Shown here: in pieces, positions 43,095-51,068 of the stretch
Numbering within the stretch: the stretch's first letter is position 1
How the letters are laid out: every line of letters begins with the position of its first letter
NCBI RefSeq assembly: GCF_001427785.1
Contig: NZ_LMHM01000018.1
Coordinates: 201,392 to 265,391, forward strand
DNA: 64,000 nucleotides
Direction: 5' to 3'
Source: Lysobacter sp. Root690
Lineage (GTDB): Bacteria > Pseudomonadota > Gammaproteobacteria > Xanthomonadales > Xanthomonadaceae
Notes under the pieces: model-generated
Database searches by the model: none
What the model saw: only the letters and a program-made list of their open reading frames with translations
What the model was told of the DNA's origin: nothing
Program-made: the position numbers and the translations under genes

Positions 43095-44260
43095 CAGCTG
43101 CCCCTCGTGCTGTTGTAGAGCTGCTCGATCATCTCGTTGCTCACGGTCATCACCCGCGAGCTGGCCTGATAGCCGCGCTGGATGATGATCATGTCGGCGA
43201 ACTCGCGGGTCAGGTCGATGTTGGACAGTTCCAGGCTGCGGCCGACGATGCGGCCGTAGCGCGACTCGCCGGGACGGCCGAGTTCCTTGTCCTGCACGCT
43301 CGGTCCCGATACCAGTCGGCCGCCGTCGAGCTTGAGCGAGCTTTCGTTGGGCAGCGAGGCCAGCGCCAGACGCGGGCCCTGGCGTTTTTCCTTGGCCGAA
43401 TACGACAGCTGCAGCACGCCCTTCTCGTCGAAAGCCACGTCGTTGTAGCCGAGGATGGCGTGACCGTCGGCGACCGTCGCGGTGACGTTGACGCTGCCGC
43501 CGCTGAACGAATAAATGCCGTCGAAGCCGCCTGGCGTGCCGAAGTTGAAGGTCACCGGCTGCGGCGTGGCGCCGCCGAAGGCGAACTGGGCGGTGAACTC
43601 GTTGGTCTCGCGGGTCGGCGTGCCGAGCGTGTCGAACTTCAAGGTATGCGTGGCGATGGTGGCGTCGGTGGAATCCTTGATCACCACGTTGAACTCGGCC
43701 GGCATGTTGTTGGCGCTGGTGCGGGTGAACACCGCCGACAAACGCCGCGCGGTGCCGTTGGAATCGAACACGTCGATCGAGGTGATCGTGTACGGCGTGG
43801 TCATGCTCGGGGTCAGCGTGCCCTTGAAGTTGACCTTGCTGGTCAGCTCCGGCGGCAAGGTGCGCATCGGGGTGAGATCGATCGCGGCCAGGTTGCCGTC
43901 GCCGTCGTAGCCCATCACTTCGTAATCCGACACCGTGTCGACCAGCACGCCCTTTTCGTTGAAACGGAATTGGCCGGCGCGGGTGTAGTGCAACTCGCCG
44001 CTGCGATCGCGAAGAATGAAATAGCCGTCGCCGTCGACCGCCATGTCGGTGGCGTTGCCGGTCTGACGAATATCGCCGGGTTCAGTGCGCATGCCCTCGC
44101 CGCTGATGCGCGAGCCTAGGCCGCCACGCACGTTCTCGAAGAACGCATCGCTGCCGCGGAACCCGGGCGTGTTCATGTTGGACACGTTGTTGCTGATCGT
44201 GTTGAGCCCGCGCGAGAAACTGAAAAGTCCCGACAGGCTGTTGAACAAGGCTTGGAACAT
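43094..44260 (-). CDS. flgE: Flagellar hook protein FlgE
   Basis: The 388-residue protein has the axial-protein N-terminal heptad signature (FNSLSGLFSFSRGLNTISNN then VSNMNTPGFRGSDAFFE) and the C-terminal FADMIIIQRGYQASSRVM signature. The middle includes hook-type D1/D2 domains (DGDGYFILRDRSGELHYTRA, SMTTPYTITSIDVFDSNG). It polymerises into the hook after export. The length is close to the norm of about 400. A retained full-size hook gene shows that the machine can build at least a short external tube. The gap to flgD (78 bases) is one of the few in the operon. Confidence 0.93.
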   Translation of the reverse strand: MFQALFNSLSGLFSFSRGLNTISNNVSNMNTPGFRGSDAFFENVRGGLGSRISGEGMRTEPGDIRQTGNATDMAVDGDGYFILRDRSGELHYTRAGQFRFNEKGVLVDTVSDYEVMGYDGDGNLAAIDLTPMRTLPPELTSKVNFKGTLTPSMTTPYTITSIDVFDSNGTARRLSAVFTRTSANNMPAEFNVVIKDSTDATIATHTLKFDTLGTPTRETNEFTAQFAFGGATPQPVTFNFGTPGGFDGIYSFSGGSVNVTATVADGHAILGYNDVAFDEKGVLQLSYSAKEKRQGPRLALASLPNESSLKLDGGRLVSGPSVQDKELGRPGESRYGRIVGRSLELSNIDLTREFADMIIIQRGYQASSRVMTVSNEMIEQLYNSTRGS

Positions 44261-44338
44261 GAGCGCGCTCCTGCGACTTAAGACTGCTTGGTGTAGCTGC
44301 TGGTTACGACGGTTGACTCGGGCTGCCGCGGCGGTCGG

Positions 44339-44758
44339 TTACGGCTGCTTGACCAGGGTGACCTGGGACAGGCGGATGCCGGTGGTGACCTGTTTGTTGG
44401 CGTCGGTGACGCTCAAGGTCGGGCCGTTTTCGGTGAACTGCACCGCGGTGACCGAACCGGTCAGCGGAATCGCCTGGCCCTGCACGTCGACGCCGCGGCC
44501 GATCAGCGCCAGCGCCTGGCTGGTGGCGTTCATCGACAGCAGCTCGTTGGTGTTCTCGCTGGTCTGGCGCGATTGCTCCAGCGAAGTGAACTGCGCCAAC
44601 TGGGCCAGGAACTCGCGGTTGTCGACCGGTTCCAGCGGGTCCTGGAACTGCAGCTGGGCCAGGAACAGCTTGATGAAATCCTCCTGATCGATGCTTTTCT
44701 GCCGGGTCAGGACCTGGTTCTGCGGGTTCGGCGTGCTGCCGATGGCGTCGATGGCCAT
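44339..44758 (-). CDS. flgD: Hook-capping protein FlgD, short form
   Basis: The 139-residue product starts at ATG 44758 and contains the conserved FlgD N-terminal block QEDFIKLFLAQLQFQDPLEP and LAQLAQFTSLEQSRQTSENT, then a brief beta segment. FlgD is usually 220-240 residues with Ig/tudor-like domains; most of that is missing here. The conserved part carries the export signal and cap-forming helix. It overlaps fliK by one base. The stop codon is followed by a clear gap before flgE, so this is the natural end and not a frameshift that I can see. Confidence 0.88.
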   Translation of the reverse strand: MAIDAIGSTPNPQNQVLTRQKSIDQEDFIKLFLAQLQFQDPLEPVDNREFLAQLAQFTSLEQSRQTSENTNELLSMNATSQALALIGRGVDVQGQAIPLTGSVTAVQFTENGPTLSVTDANKQVTTGIRLSQVTLVKQP

Positions 44759-45555
44759 TAGACGTTCTCCTGTGACGTGTTGCGATCGGCGCGCCAGTAT
44801 TCGCGGCCGTTGACGACGATGCGTTGCAGTCGGGTGCCGTGTTCTTCGGCGAGCGCGTGCATCAGGCGGCCGAGCCGTTGCGCGGCATCCGGGTCGAGGC
44901 GGTAGTCGCGAATCCACAAGGTGGCGTCGCCGCCTTCGCTCTCGATCCAGCGCAGCACACGGCTTGCCCACGGCGCGGCCGCGCCGTCGGACGCGTTGCG
45001 CGGCGCGCTCGCCGAAGCAGTGGATTCGCCGGATGTCGTGGCGCTCGATTGCAGCGGATCGGCCAGGTTCGGCATCGGCAACACCTGCGGCGACGCCGCG
45101 TCGGCCTGGGCCAGATGGCGAATGCTGTATTCGACCCAGGCATCGGCCAGGCTCGCGTTGGCGCGGGTCGCGGCCTCGCGCGCGGGCGACGAGGCCAGGC
45201 CCTGCCCGCCCGGTCGCTGGGTTGCGCTGAGCAATTGCGACAGGCGGCCGTTGGCCGACAACCGCCATGGCATGGCCAGCAATTCCTGCTCGCCGCCGCG
45301 GCCGCTTACGTGGAACTCCAGCAGCAGATCGGCTTGATCGGCCTTCGCGATATCGAACGCCAGCGACGGCGCATCGATGTCGCCGGCCGCGCGCGATTCG
45401 CGCTGGGTATCGCTTTGGATATCGCGCGCATCCGGGGCCGCGGCGCGGCCCTGGTCGGAGCCGATCCAACGGCTGAAATCGGAGCCGCCTTCGCGCGGCG
45501 TCGCGTTGTGGCGCGGCAACAGCGCCGCGGCGGCGATGGAGGTGGGTTTGATCAT
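44758..45555 (-). CDS. fliK: FliK-position protein, possible hook-length control
   Basis: The 265-residue protein is mostly low-complexity Ala/Ser/Gln-rich sequence with a more ordered C-terminus (ASRVLRWIESEGGDATLWIR, LGRLMHALAEEHGTRLQRIV). It lacks a clear canonical FliK C-terminal core. The call rests on position between fliJ and flgD, a disordered secreted-ruler-like composition and 4-base and 1-base overlaps. FliK measures the hook and triggers the FlhB specificity switch. Here the switch may matter less because no filament substrates are seen. Confidence 0.55.
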   Translation of the reverse strand: MIKPTSIAAAALLPRHNATPREGGSDFSRWIGSDQGRAAAPDARDIQSDTQRESRAAGDIDAPSLAFDIAKADQADLLLEFHVSGRGGEQELLAMPWRLSANGRLSQLLSATQRPGGQGLASSPAREAATRANASLADAWVEYSIRHLAQADAASPQVLPMPNLADPLQSSATTSGESTASASAPRNASDGAAAPWASRVLRWIESEGGDATLWIRDYRLDPDAAQRLGRLMHALAEEHGTRLQRIVVNGREYWRADRNTSQENV

Positions 45556-46001
45556 GCGCGATCGCTCCGGTGACTCGCGTACAGATCGGCCATGCGGTCG
45601 AACATCAGTTTTTCCTCTTGATCGCGTTCGCCGGCGCGCAGGCGCTCATGCCGGGTCTGGGCCACGCGGGTGCGGGCACGCGCGGCGACGTGTTCGTCCT
45701 GCGCGGCATCCTGTTGGCGGCGCGCGGCGGCGTGTTCGTCGCGGCGAGTGTCGAGCCGGCTCCAGGCCTGCGCTTCGAAACTATCGACCGCCTGCAACAG
45801 CACCAGATCGACGCTGTCGGCGGCGAGCAGTTCCTCGCGACGCGCGTTGATCGCTTGCAGCACGCCCTGCGCTTCTTGCATGCGCTCGAGCGCCTGACGG
45901 GTTTCGTGGCAACGCTGCAGGAACGCGGTCGAGGCGCGCGCTTCCTCGAATTCGCGCCAGCGCAGCAAGGTCGAGACGGCGGCGGATGGTTTGCGGTTCA
46001 T
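45552..46001 (-). CDS. fliJ: FliJ-like coiled-coil export chaperone/stalk protein
   Basis: The 149-residue protein is a nearly continuous charged coiled coil (FEEARASTAFLQRCHETRQA, RRDEHAAARRQQDAAQDEHV). It overlaps fliI and fliK by 4 bases each. FliJ sits in the FliI hexamer like the gamma stalk of F-ATPase and links it to FlhA. FliJ sequences diverge widely; the assignment is from structure type and its place next to fliI. Confidence 0.75.
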   Translation of the reverse strand: MNRKPSAAVSTLLRWREFEEARASTAFLQRCHETRQALERMQEAQGVLQAINARREELLAADSVDLVLLQAVDSFEAQAWSRLDTRRDEHAAARRQQDAAQDEHVAARARTRVAQTRHERLRAGERDQEEKLMFDRMADLYASHRSDRA

Positions 46002-47329
46002 GCCGCGCCGCCTTCGTGCTTGATCGCGGCGGCGAGCTGGCGATAGGCCTCGGCGCGCGCGGTCGCTTCCAGCGGGGTCTGCTGCATGATCTTGTCCAGC
46101 GCCGGCTTAAGGTCGACCGCGCGATCCAGCGCCGGATTAGCCCCACGCTGATGCGCGCCCAGTTCGATCAGATCGCGCGAGGCGGCATAGGCGGCGATCT
46201 GCTTGCGCGCATCGCGGGCGATGGCCTGTTCGGATTCGCTGGCGACCTGACTCATCAGGCGACTGGTGCTTTGCAGCAGGTCGATCGCCGGATGATGGCC
46301 GCGCGCGGCGAGGTCGCGGGTCAGCACGATGTGGCCGTCGAGAATCGCGCGCATGTGGTCGGTGACCGGCTCGTTCATGTCGTCGCCTTCGACCAGCACG
46401 CTGTAGATGCCGGAGATCGAACCGCCACCGCGCAGGCGCCCGCAGCGTTCGAGCAATTTCGGCAACTGGCTGAACACCGACGGCGTGTAGCCGCGGAAAG
46501 TCGGCGGCTCGCCGATCGCCAGTCCGATCTCCCGCTGGGCCATGGCGAAGCGGGTCATCGAATCGACGATCAGCAGCACCGAGCGGCCCTGGTCGCGGAA
46601 GTATTCGGCGATCGCGTGCGCGGCGTGGGCGGCATGCGCGCGCAGCAGCGCCGGTTCGTCGGACGTAGCCGCCACGACCACCGAACGCTTGAGCCCTTCG
46701 GCGCCGAGCGCATGGGTCAGGAATTCGCCGACTTCGCGGCCGCGTTCGCCGACCAGCGCCAACACGGTCACATCGCTGCGCACCTGGCGCGCGAGCATGC
46801 CGAGCAAGGTGCTCTTGCCCACGCCGCTGCCGGCGAACACGCCCACGCGCTGGCCGGCGCCGAGGGTCAGCAAGGTGTCGATCGCGCGCACGCCGGTGTC
46901 GAGCGCGCTGTCGATCGGCGCGCGCGCCATCGGATTGATCGGCTCGCGGTACAGCGGGTACGCGTCGGAATACGCGATCGGACCGTGATCGTCGAGCGGA
47001 TTGCCGAACGCGCCGATGACCCGGCCGAGCATGGCCTCGCCGACCGGCACGGTGACCGGCTGCCCGGTCGCGCGGATGTGGCTTTCGGTGGAGATCGCGC
47101 CGACGTGGCCGTACGGCATCAACAGCACGCGCTCGTCGCGGAAGCCGACCACTTCGGCCATCACCCGCGGACCCGGCGCGGCCGATTCGATCTCGCACAA
47201 TTCGCCCAGGTGCGCTTCCGGCCCGAGCGCTTCGATCACCAGACCGTTGAACGAGACGATGCGGCCCAGCCTGCGTCCCATCGGAGCAAGTTGGATATGG
47301 GCCTGGGCGCGCGCCGTCAAAGCGTTCAT
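45998..47329 (-). CDS. fliI: Flagellar-type export ATPase FliI
   Basis: The start at ATG 47329 overlaps fliH by 4 bases and gives 443 residues, the usual length. Motifs are intact: Walker A GVFAGSGVGKSTLLG (about residues 165-179), ALVGERGREVGEFL, Walker B SVLLIVDSMTRFAMAQREIG, and the secretion-ATPase signature PSVFSQLPKLLERCG. It forms a hexamer at the base of the export gate and unfolds or feeds substrates. The intact active site says that energy-coupled export is under selection. Confidence 0.96.
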   Translation of the reverse strand: MNALTARAQAHIQLAPMGRRLGRIVSFNGLVIEALGPEAHLGELCEIESAAPGPRVMAEVVGFRDERVLLMPYGHVGAISTESHIRATGQPVTVPVGEAMLGRVIGAFGNPLDDHGPIAYSDAYPLYREPINPMARAPIDSALDTGVRAIDTLLTLGAGQRVGVFAGSGVGKSTLLGMLARQVRSDVTVLALVGERGREVGEFLTHALGAEGLKRSVVVAATSDEPALLRAHAAHAAHAIAEYFRDQGRSVLLIVDSMTRFAMAQREIGLAIGEPPTFRGYTPSVFSQLPKLLERCGRLRGGGSISGIYSVLVEGDDMNEPVTDHMRAILDGHIVLTRDLAARGHHPAIDLLQSTSRLMSQVASESEQAIARDARKQIAAYAASRDLIELGAHQRGANPALDRAVDLKPALDKIMQQTPLEATARAEAYRQLAAAIKHEGGAA

Positions 47330-48000
47330 GCGTCGGCGTCTCCGCCGTCGACGCTGCGCAGCAGCGCCTGCTTCAACGCGTCCAGACGGACTTCCAGGCT
47401 GGTGTCGTACAGGCCCTTGTGGGTTTCCAGACGGCACTGTCCGGGGCTCAGGCGCGCATCGGCGATCACCCGCACCTCGGCATCGGACGCGAGTTCGCTG
47501 ACCGCTTCGACATCGGCCGCGGCCACGCGCACGGTGACCGGACGCTGGCGGTATTCGCTCAAGGCTTGACGACACAAGCGCTTCATCAATTCGCCGTCGG
47601 CGCCGATTTCGCCGAGCAGGCGGGTTACGCAGGCGAAGGCGATGTCCAGCGACAAGGTTTCCAGGCGCTGATCGAGTTCGCCCGCGGCCGCCGGCCAGGC
47701 CTTCAGCAAGGCGGCGAGTCGTTCGTTGGCGTTATCCAGCTTGCGCGTCTGCGCGGCATGCGCCTGTTCGATCCGCGCCTCGGCTTTCTGCTGGCTGGCG
47801 AGGATCTGTTCATCGGCGCGCTGAAGGCCGCGCTTGAGCCCTTCGGCTTCGGCGCGTTCGAAGATCGCCTTGCGTTCGCGTTCGAGTTCGGCGGCCGGAT
47901 CCGGGCGCGGCTGCGACGGCGCCGCGTTTGGCACCGCGGCCGGCTGCAACAAGGTCGACAAGTCGACGATGCGCCCGTGGCTGGCGGGAATGCGCTCCAT
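47326..48000 (-). CDS. fliH: FliH-like ATPase stator/regulator
   Basis: The 224-residue protein has a Pro/Ala-rich N-terminus, a long central coiled coil (ERERKAIFERAEAEGLKRGL through ARIEQAHAAQTRKLDNANER) and a C-terminal FliH/SctL domain (LSLDIAFACVTRLLGEIGAD, ADARLSPGQCRLETHKGLYD). FliH dimers bind FliI and tether it to FliN. It overlaps fliG by one base and fliI by four. Confidence 0.88.
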   Translation of the reverse strand: MERIPASHGRIVDLSTLLQPAAVPNAAPSQPRPDPAAELERERKAIFERAEAEGLKRGLQRADEQILASQQKAEARIEQAHAAQTRKLDNANERLAALLKAWPAAAGELDQRLETLSLDIAFACVTRLLGEIGADGELMKRLCRQALSEYRQRPVTVRVAAADVEAVSELASDAEVRVIADARLSPGQCRLETHKGLYDTSLEVRLDALKQALLRSVDGGDADA

Positions 48001-48473
48001 CAGACGCGCCCCCTGGCCGGCGTCGCGGCGGGCACGGCCATCGCTTCGGACACCAATTGCAGCGATTCGGCACGCAGCGCGTCGGCCAGCTTCGGCGGCA
48101 TCCGGCCGATGCGATCGAGTTCCTCGCGCACCGAAGCGGCCACGCGGCTATCGAGCAAGGCCAGGCAGAAATTGCGATCGACGCCGGTCCACACCGACAG
48201 CACGCGAGCGAACCAGGCATGCGGCAAGGTGGTCGACAACGCGACCAGTTGATCGACATCGAGCGAAGTGCGCGCGGTCAGGCCGCGCATCTCGTCGCCG
48301 AGCAGGGCGTCGGCGAGTTCCGCCGCCGGCAGCTGGCTGCGGCGCAGGTCATGCATCAGCGCGCGGATCGTGCGCGCCGACGCCGCCGGCAGCCGCGCCA
48401 GCAACTGGCGCTGGTCGGATGCGCCCAGGCTCAGCAGCAACAGCGCGCTCTTGCGTTCGCCCAGGGTGCTCAT
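48000..48473 (-). CDS. fliG: Half-length FliG-like protein
   Basis: The 157-residue protein starts at ATG 48473, overlapping fliF by 4 bases. It sits exactly where fliG belongs. The N-terminus (GERKSALLLLSLGASDQRQL, LARLPAASARTI) resembles the FliG N-domain pattern AAILLLSLG, and the C-terminal LDSRVAASVREELDRIG recalls the end of FliG (S-x-RAA-x-x-x-x-EDLEALG). FliG is normally about 335 residues. The middle domain and most of the torque-generating C-terminal domain, with its charged stator-contact helix, are absent. No frameshift is visible. It may only link the MS-ring to FliM/FliN. Confidence 0.65.
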   Translation of the reverse strand: MSTLGERKSALLLLSLGASDQRQLLARLPAASARTIRALMHDLRRSQLPAAELADALLGDEMRGLTARTSLDVDQLVALSTTLPHAWFARVLSVWTGVDRNFCLALLDSRVAASVREELDRIGRMPPKLADALRAESLQLVSEAMAVPAATPARGRV

Positions 48474-49897
48474 GGGGTCTTGCTCGCGACGATGCGATGC
48501 TCGACCGGCATCTGCCCTTCCGACAGCCAGCCGCGCAGCTTGGCCAGCACCGCTTCGCGTTCTTCGGCGCTGAGCTTGCGCGGCTTGCGCTGCGCGGCGA
48601 AAGCGAAGATCGCGCCGAGCAACAGGCCGACCGCGCCAGCCAGCGCCCACGGCATCCACGGTTGCAGTTGCAGCGAGCGGTTAGCGATCAGGTTGCCGTG
48701 CTGCGTAGCCGGTGAAACACGATCGGCCGGTTGCGGCGTGGTCAATGCGGCCACCGCGGGCGGCGTCGCGCGCACCTTGCCGCTCGGCAGGCGCGAGACT
48801 TCCAGTCGGTCGCCGCGATTGGTGTCGATGCCGGCGGCGGCCGAGATCAGCGAATGGATACGCGCGACCTCCTGCTCGTCCAGGTGCTGCGGCAGGATCA
48901 CCGCGACCGACAGACGCTCGACCCGGCCCGGCGCGCGCGAAATCTCTTCGCGCGACATGCCGTGCACGTACTCGGATTCTTCCTGGCTCTGGCTGCGGCC
49001 GGCCGCGTCGGGCGCCTGGCTGGAATTCACACGTTTGCGCGCGAGCAGGCCGTTGCCGTCGTCGCCTTGAGCGATCGGACGCTCGCTGACTTCACGCACC
49101 GCGTCGAAGTTCAGGCTCGCATCGACCGAGACCTTGAACTCCTCGTTGTTGAGCACCTGACCCAGCAGTTCAACCACGCGCAGGCGGATGCGGTCTTCCA
49201 GCCGCGCTTCCTCGTCGGAACGTTCGTCCAGCGCGATCGCGCCGCGTCCGCCATCGGCGCCGCCGGCGAGCAAGGTGCCGTTGGAGTCGAGCACCGACAC
49301 GTCGGCCACGGCCAATCCTTCCACCGCCGAAGCCACGAGGCTGCGGATGCCCTGCACCTGTGGCCGCGCCAAGGTCTCGCCGGGATTCATCGCCACCGCG
49401 ACCGAGGCCTTGGAGCTTTCGCGATCGCCGACGAACATGCCGGGACGACGGATCGTCAGATGCACGCGCGCGGTCTGCACGCCCGGCAGCGAAGCCACGG
49501 TGCGTTCGATCTCGCCCTGCAGCGCGCGCTGGTAATTGACCCGCTGAGCAAACTCGGTCACGCCGAAATCGGCGTCGTCGAACAGCTCGAAGCCGACATG
49601 GCCGCCGCGCGGCACGCCGGCCGAGAGCAGGCGCATGCGGGTTTCGTACACGCTGTCGGCGGCGACGGTGATACCGGTGCCGCCGTCGATGATCTGGTGC
49701 GGAATCTTCCACTCGTTGAGCGACTGCACGATCTCGGCGGTGTCGGCTTCGCGCAGCTTGCCGAACAGCAGTTGCTGGCGCGGCGCCATCAGCCACCACA
49801 GCATGCCGGCGGTCAGCGCCACGATCGCCAGCACGCCGACGATCAGGCTCACGCGCGCGGCCGGGGACAGGGAAACGAAATAGCTTTTGGGATTCAT
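48470..49897 (-). CDS. fliF: MS-ring protein FliF, shortened C-terminus
   Basis: The 475-residue protein has a first membrane helix (VSLIVGVLAIVALTAGMLWWL), ring-building motifs (MRLLSAGVPRGGHVGFELFD, VNYQRALQGEIERTVASLPG, ASVAVAMNPGETLARPQVQG) and a second helix near residue 415 (WALAGAVGLLLGAIFAFAAQ). FliF is normally about 550 residues. Part of the RBM3/beta-collar region may be reduced, and the cytoplasmic tail is about 40 residues with no clear FliG-docking helix. The change parallels the shortened FliG. Confidence 0.92.
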   Translation of the reverse strand: MNPKSYFVSLSPAARVSLIVGVLAIVALTAGMLWWLMAPRQQLLFGKLREADTAEIVQSLNEWKIPHQIIDGGTGITVAADSVYETRMRLLSAGVPRGGHVGFELFDDADFGVTEFAQRVNYQRALQGEIERTVASLPGVQTARVHLTIRRPGMFVGDRESSKASVAVAMNPGETLARPQVQGIRSLVASAVEGLAVADVSVLDSNGTLLAGGADGGRGAIALDERSDEEARLEDRIRLRVVELLGQVLNNEEFKVSVDASLNFDAVREVSERPIAQGDDGNGLLARKRVNSSQAPDAAGRSQSQEESEYVHGMSREEISRAPGRVERLSVAVILPQHLDEQEVARIHSLISAAAGIDTNRGDRLEVSRLPSGKVRATPPAVAALTTPQPADRVSPATQHGNLIANRSLQLQPWMPWALAGAVGLLLGAIFAFAAQRKPRKLSAEEREAVLAKLRGWLSEGQMPVEHRIVASKTP

Positions 49898-49911
49898 GGG
49901 CGTGGGTCAGG

Positions 49912-50238
49912 TCACAACTGCATGCGGGTCAGTTCCTGGTAGCTCTCGAGCATCCGGTTACGGACCTCGACGACCAGGGTCAGGTCCATGCGCGCTTGTT
50001 CCATCGCGATCATCACCTCGTGGATCGGGATGTCCTGGCCGGCGGCGAGCGCGCGCAACTGGGTGTCGGCGCTGCGCAGGCTCTGGTCGGCGCGGCTCAG
50101 GCCGGCGCCCATCACGTTCATGAAATCCGCGCCTTTGATAGCGGTGGCGCCGGTCGGCGCGATCGCGTCGGTGCGGATGGTTTCGGGTTGCGCGAGCGCG
50201 CTGAGCGCGATCGCTCCGATGGCTTCGACGCTCATCAT
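49912..50238 (-). CDS. fliE: Basal-body junction protein FliE
   Basis: The 108-residue protein starts ATGATG at 50238, overlapping flgC by 4 bases. It has the FliE pattern: GADFMNVMGAGLSRADQSLR and the C-terminal HEVMIAMEQARMDLTLVVEV followed by RNRMLESYQELTRMQL. FliE joins the MS-ring and gate to the rod. Length matches E. coli FliE (104). Confidence 0.93.
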   Translation of the reverse strand: MMSVEAIGAIALSALAQPETIRTDAIAPTGATAIKGADFMNVMGAGLSRADQSLRSADTQLRALAAGQDIPIHEVMIAMEQARMDLTLVVEVRNRMLESYQELTRMQL

Positions 50239-50627
50239 TTGGCTCCTATTTCGAGCGCGCGCAGCATCATGCCGCGCAGCAGGTTGAACGAACGCACGTT
50301 GGCTTCGTAGCCGCGGCTGGCGGTCATCAGCGTGGTCATTTCGCCGACCATGTCGGTGGCCGGGTAATGGACCATGCCGTCCTTGTCGGCCATCGGATGC
50401 GCCGGGTCGTTGACTTCGCGCAGGCCGGTGGGTTGTTCGGACACCGCGGCGGCGAAGTCGCCGGGCGCTCCGGTCAAGCCGGGCGCGCCGACGCTCAGGC
50501 GGGTCGCGCCGTGACCGGCGGCGACCGGCACGTTGGCCGCGGCGATGTTGCGGCTGGACGCATCCAGGCGCAGGCGTTCGTACTGCATGCCGGCGCGCGC
50601 GGCGTCGAGGATCGATTCGATGGCCAT
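50235..50627 (-). CDS. flgC: Proximal rod protein FlgC
   Basis: The 130-residue protein has the axial-protein N-terminus (ILDAARAGMQYERLRLDASS then RNIAAANVPVA) and the C-terminal VGEMTTLMTASRGYEANVRS-FNLLRGMMLRALEIG block. The usual NxANxxT motif is altered to NIAAANV. The length is slightly below the norm of 134. It lies 2 bases after flgB. Confidence 0.9.
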   Translation of the reverse strand: MAIESILDAARAGMQYERLRLDASSRNIAAANVPVAAGHGATRLSVGAPGLTGAPGDFAAAVSEQPTGLREVNDPAHPMADKDGMVHYPATDMVGEMTTLMTASRGYEANVRSFNLLRGMMLRALEIGAK

Positions 50628-50629
50628 GC

Positions 50630-51004
50630 TCAGCTCCTTCCGGTGACGGCCAGGCGCATCAGGCCGAAATGCCGGCTCAGCGCTTCGCTCAGGGATTGGT
50701 AGTTCAGGCTCGCCGCGACCATGTCGCCGACCTGTTCGTCGAGTTGCACGGTCTGCCCGACTGAGGCGACCGGCACCGATTCGGGGCTGGTCGTCGTCTG
50801 ATGCAGACGCGCGACGAGTTCGGAATCGCGGCCGCCGGCTTGCGCGGCTTCGTTCAACAGACCTTGCAAGCGGCCGAAGTCGGCGCGCTGCACGCGCGCA
50901 TCGGCGCGATTGGCGCCGGCGATGTTCGCGCTGGCCAGACGCGCCTGCAGGTCCTGCATGCCCAGCGCGAGCCGGACCGCTTCGGTGGTGATGTCGCTGC
51001 TCAT
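50630..51004 (-). CDS. flgB: Proximal rod protein FlgB
   Basis: The 124-residue protein has an N-terminal helix with LASANIAGANRADARVQRAD, a divergent form of NIANADTPGYKARD, a central loop and the C-terminal AASLNYQSLSEALSRHFGLM motif ending near LRLAVTG. Typical FlgB is about 138 residues. The gene follows flgI by 64 bases, a place where flgJ is often found; no flgJ is present. Confidence 0.88.
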   Translation of the reverse strand: MSSDITTEAVRLALGMQDLQARLASANIAGANRADARVQRADFGRLQGLLNEAAQAGGRDSELVARLHQTTTSPESVPVASVGQTVQLDEQVGDMVAASLNYQSLSEALSRHFGLMRLAVTGRS

Positions 51005-51068
51005 TGCCGCTTCCCCTGAAAAATGCCGTAGACCGCCATCGATATGCCGCTGCTCGTAAACCCGTGCA

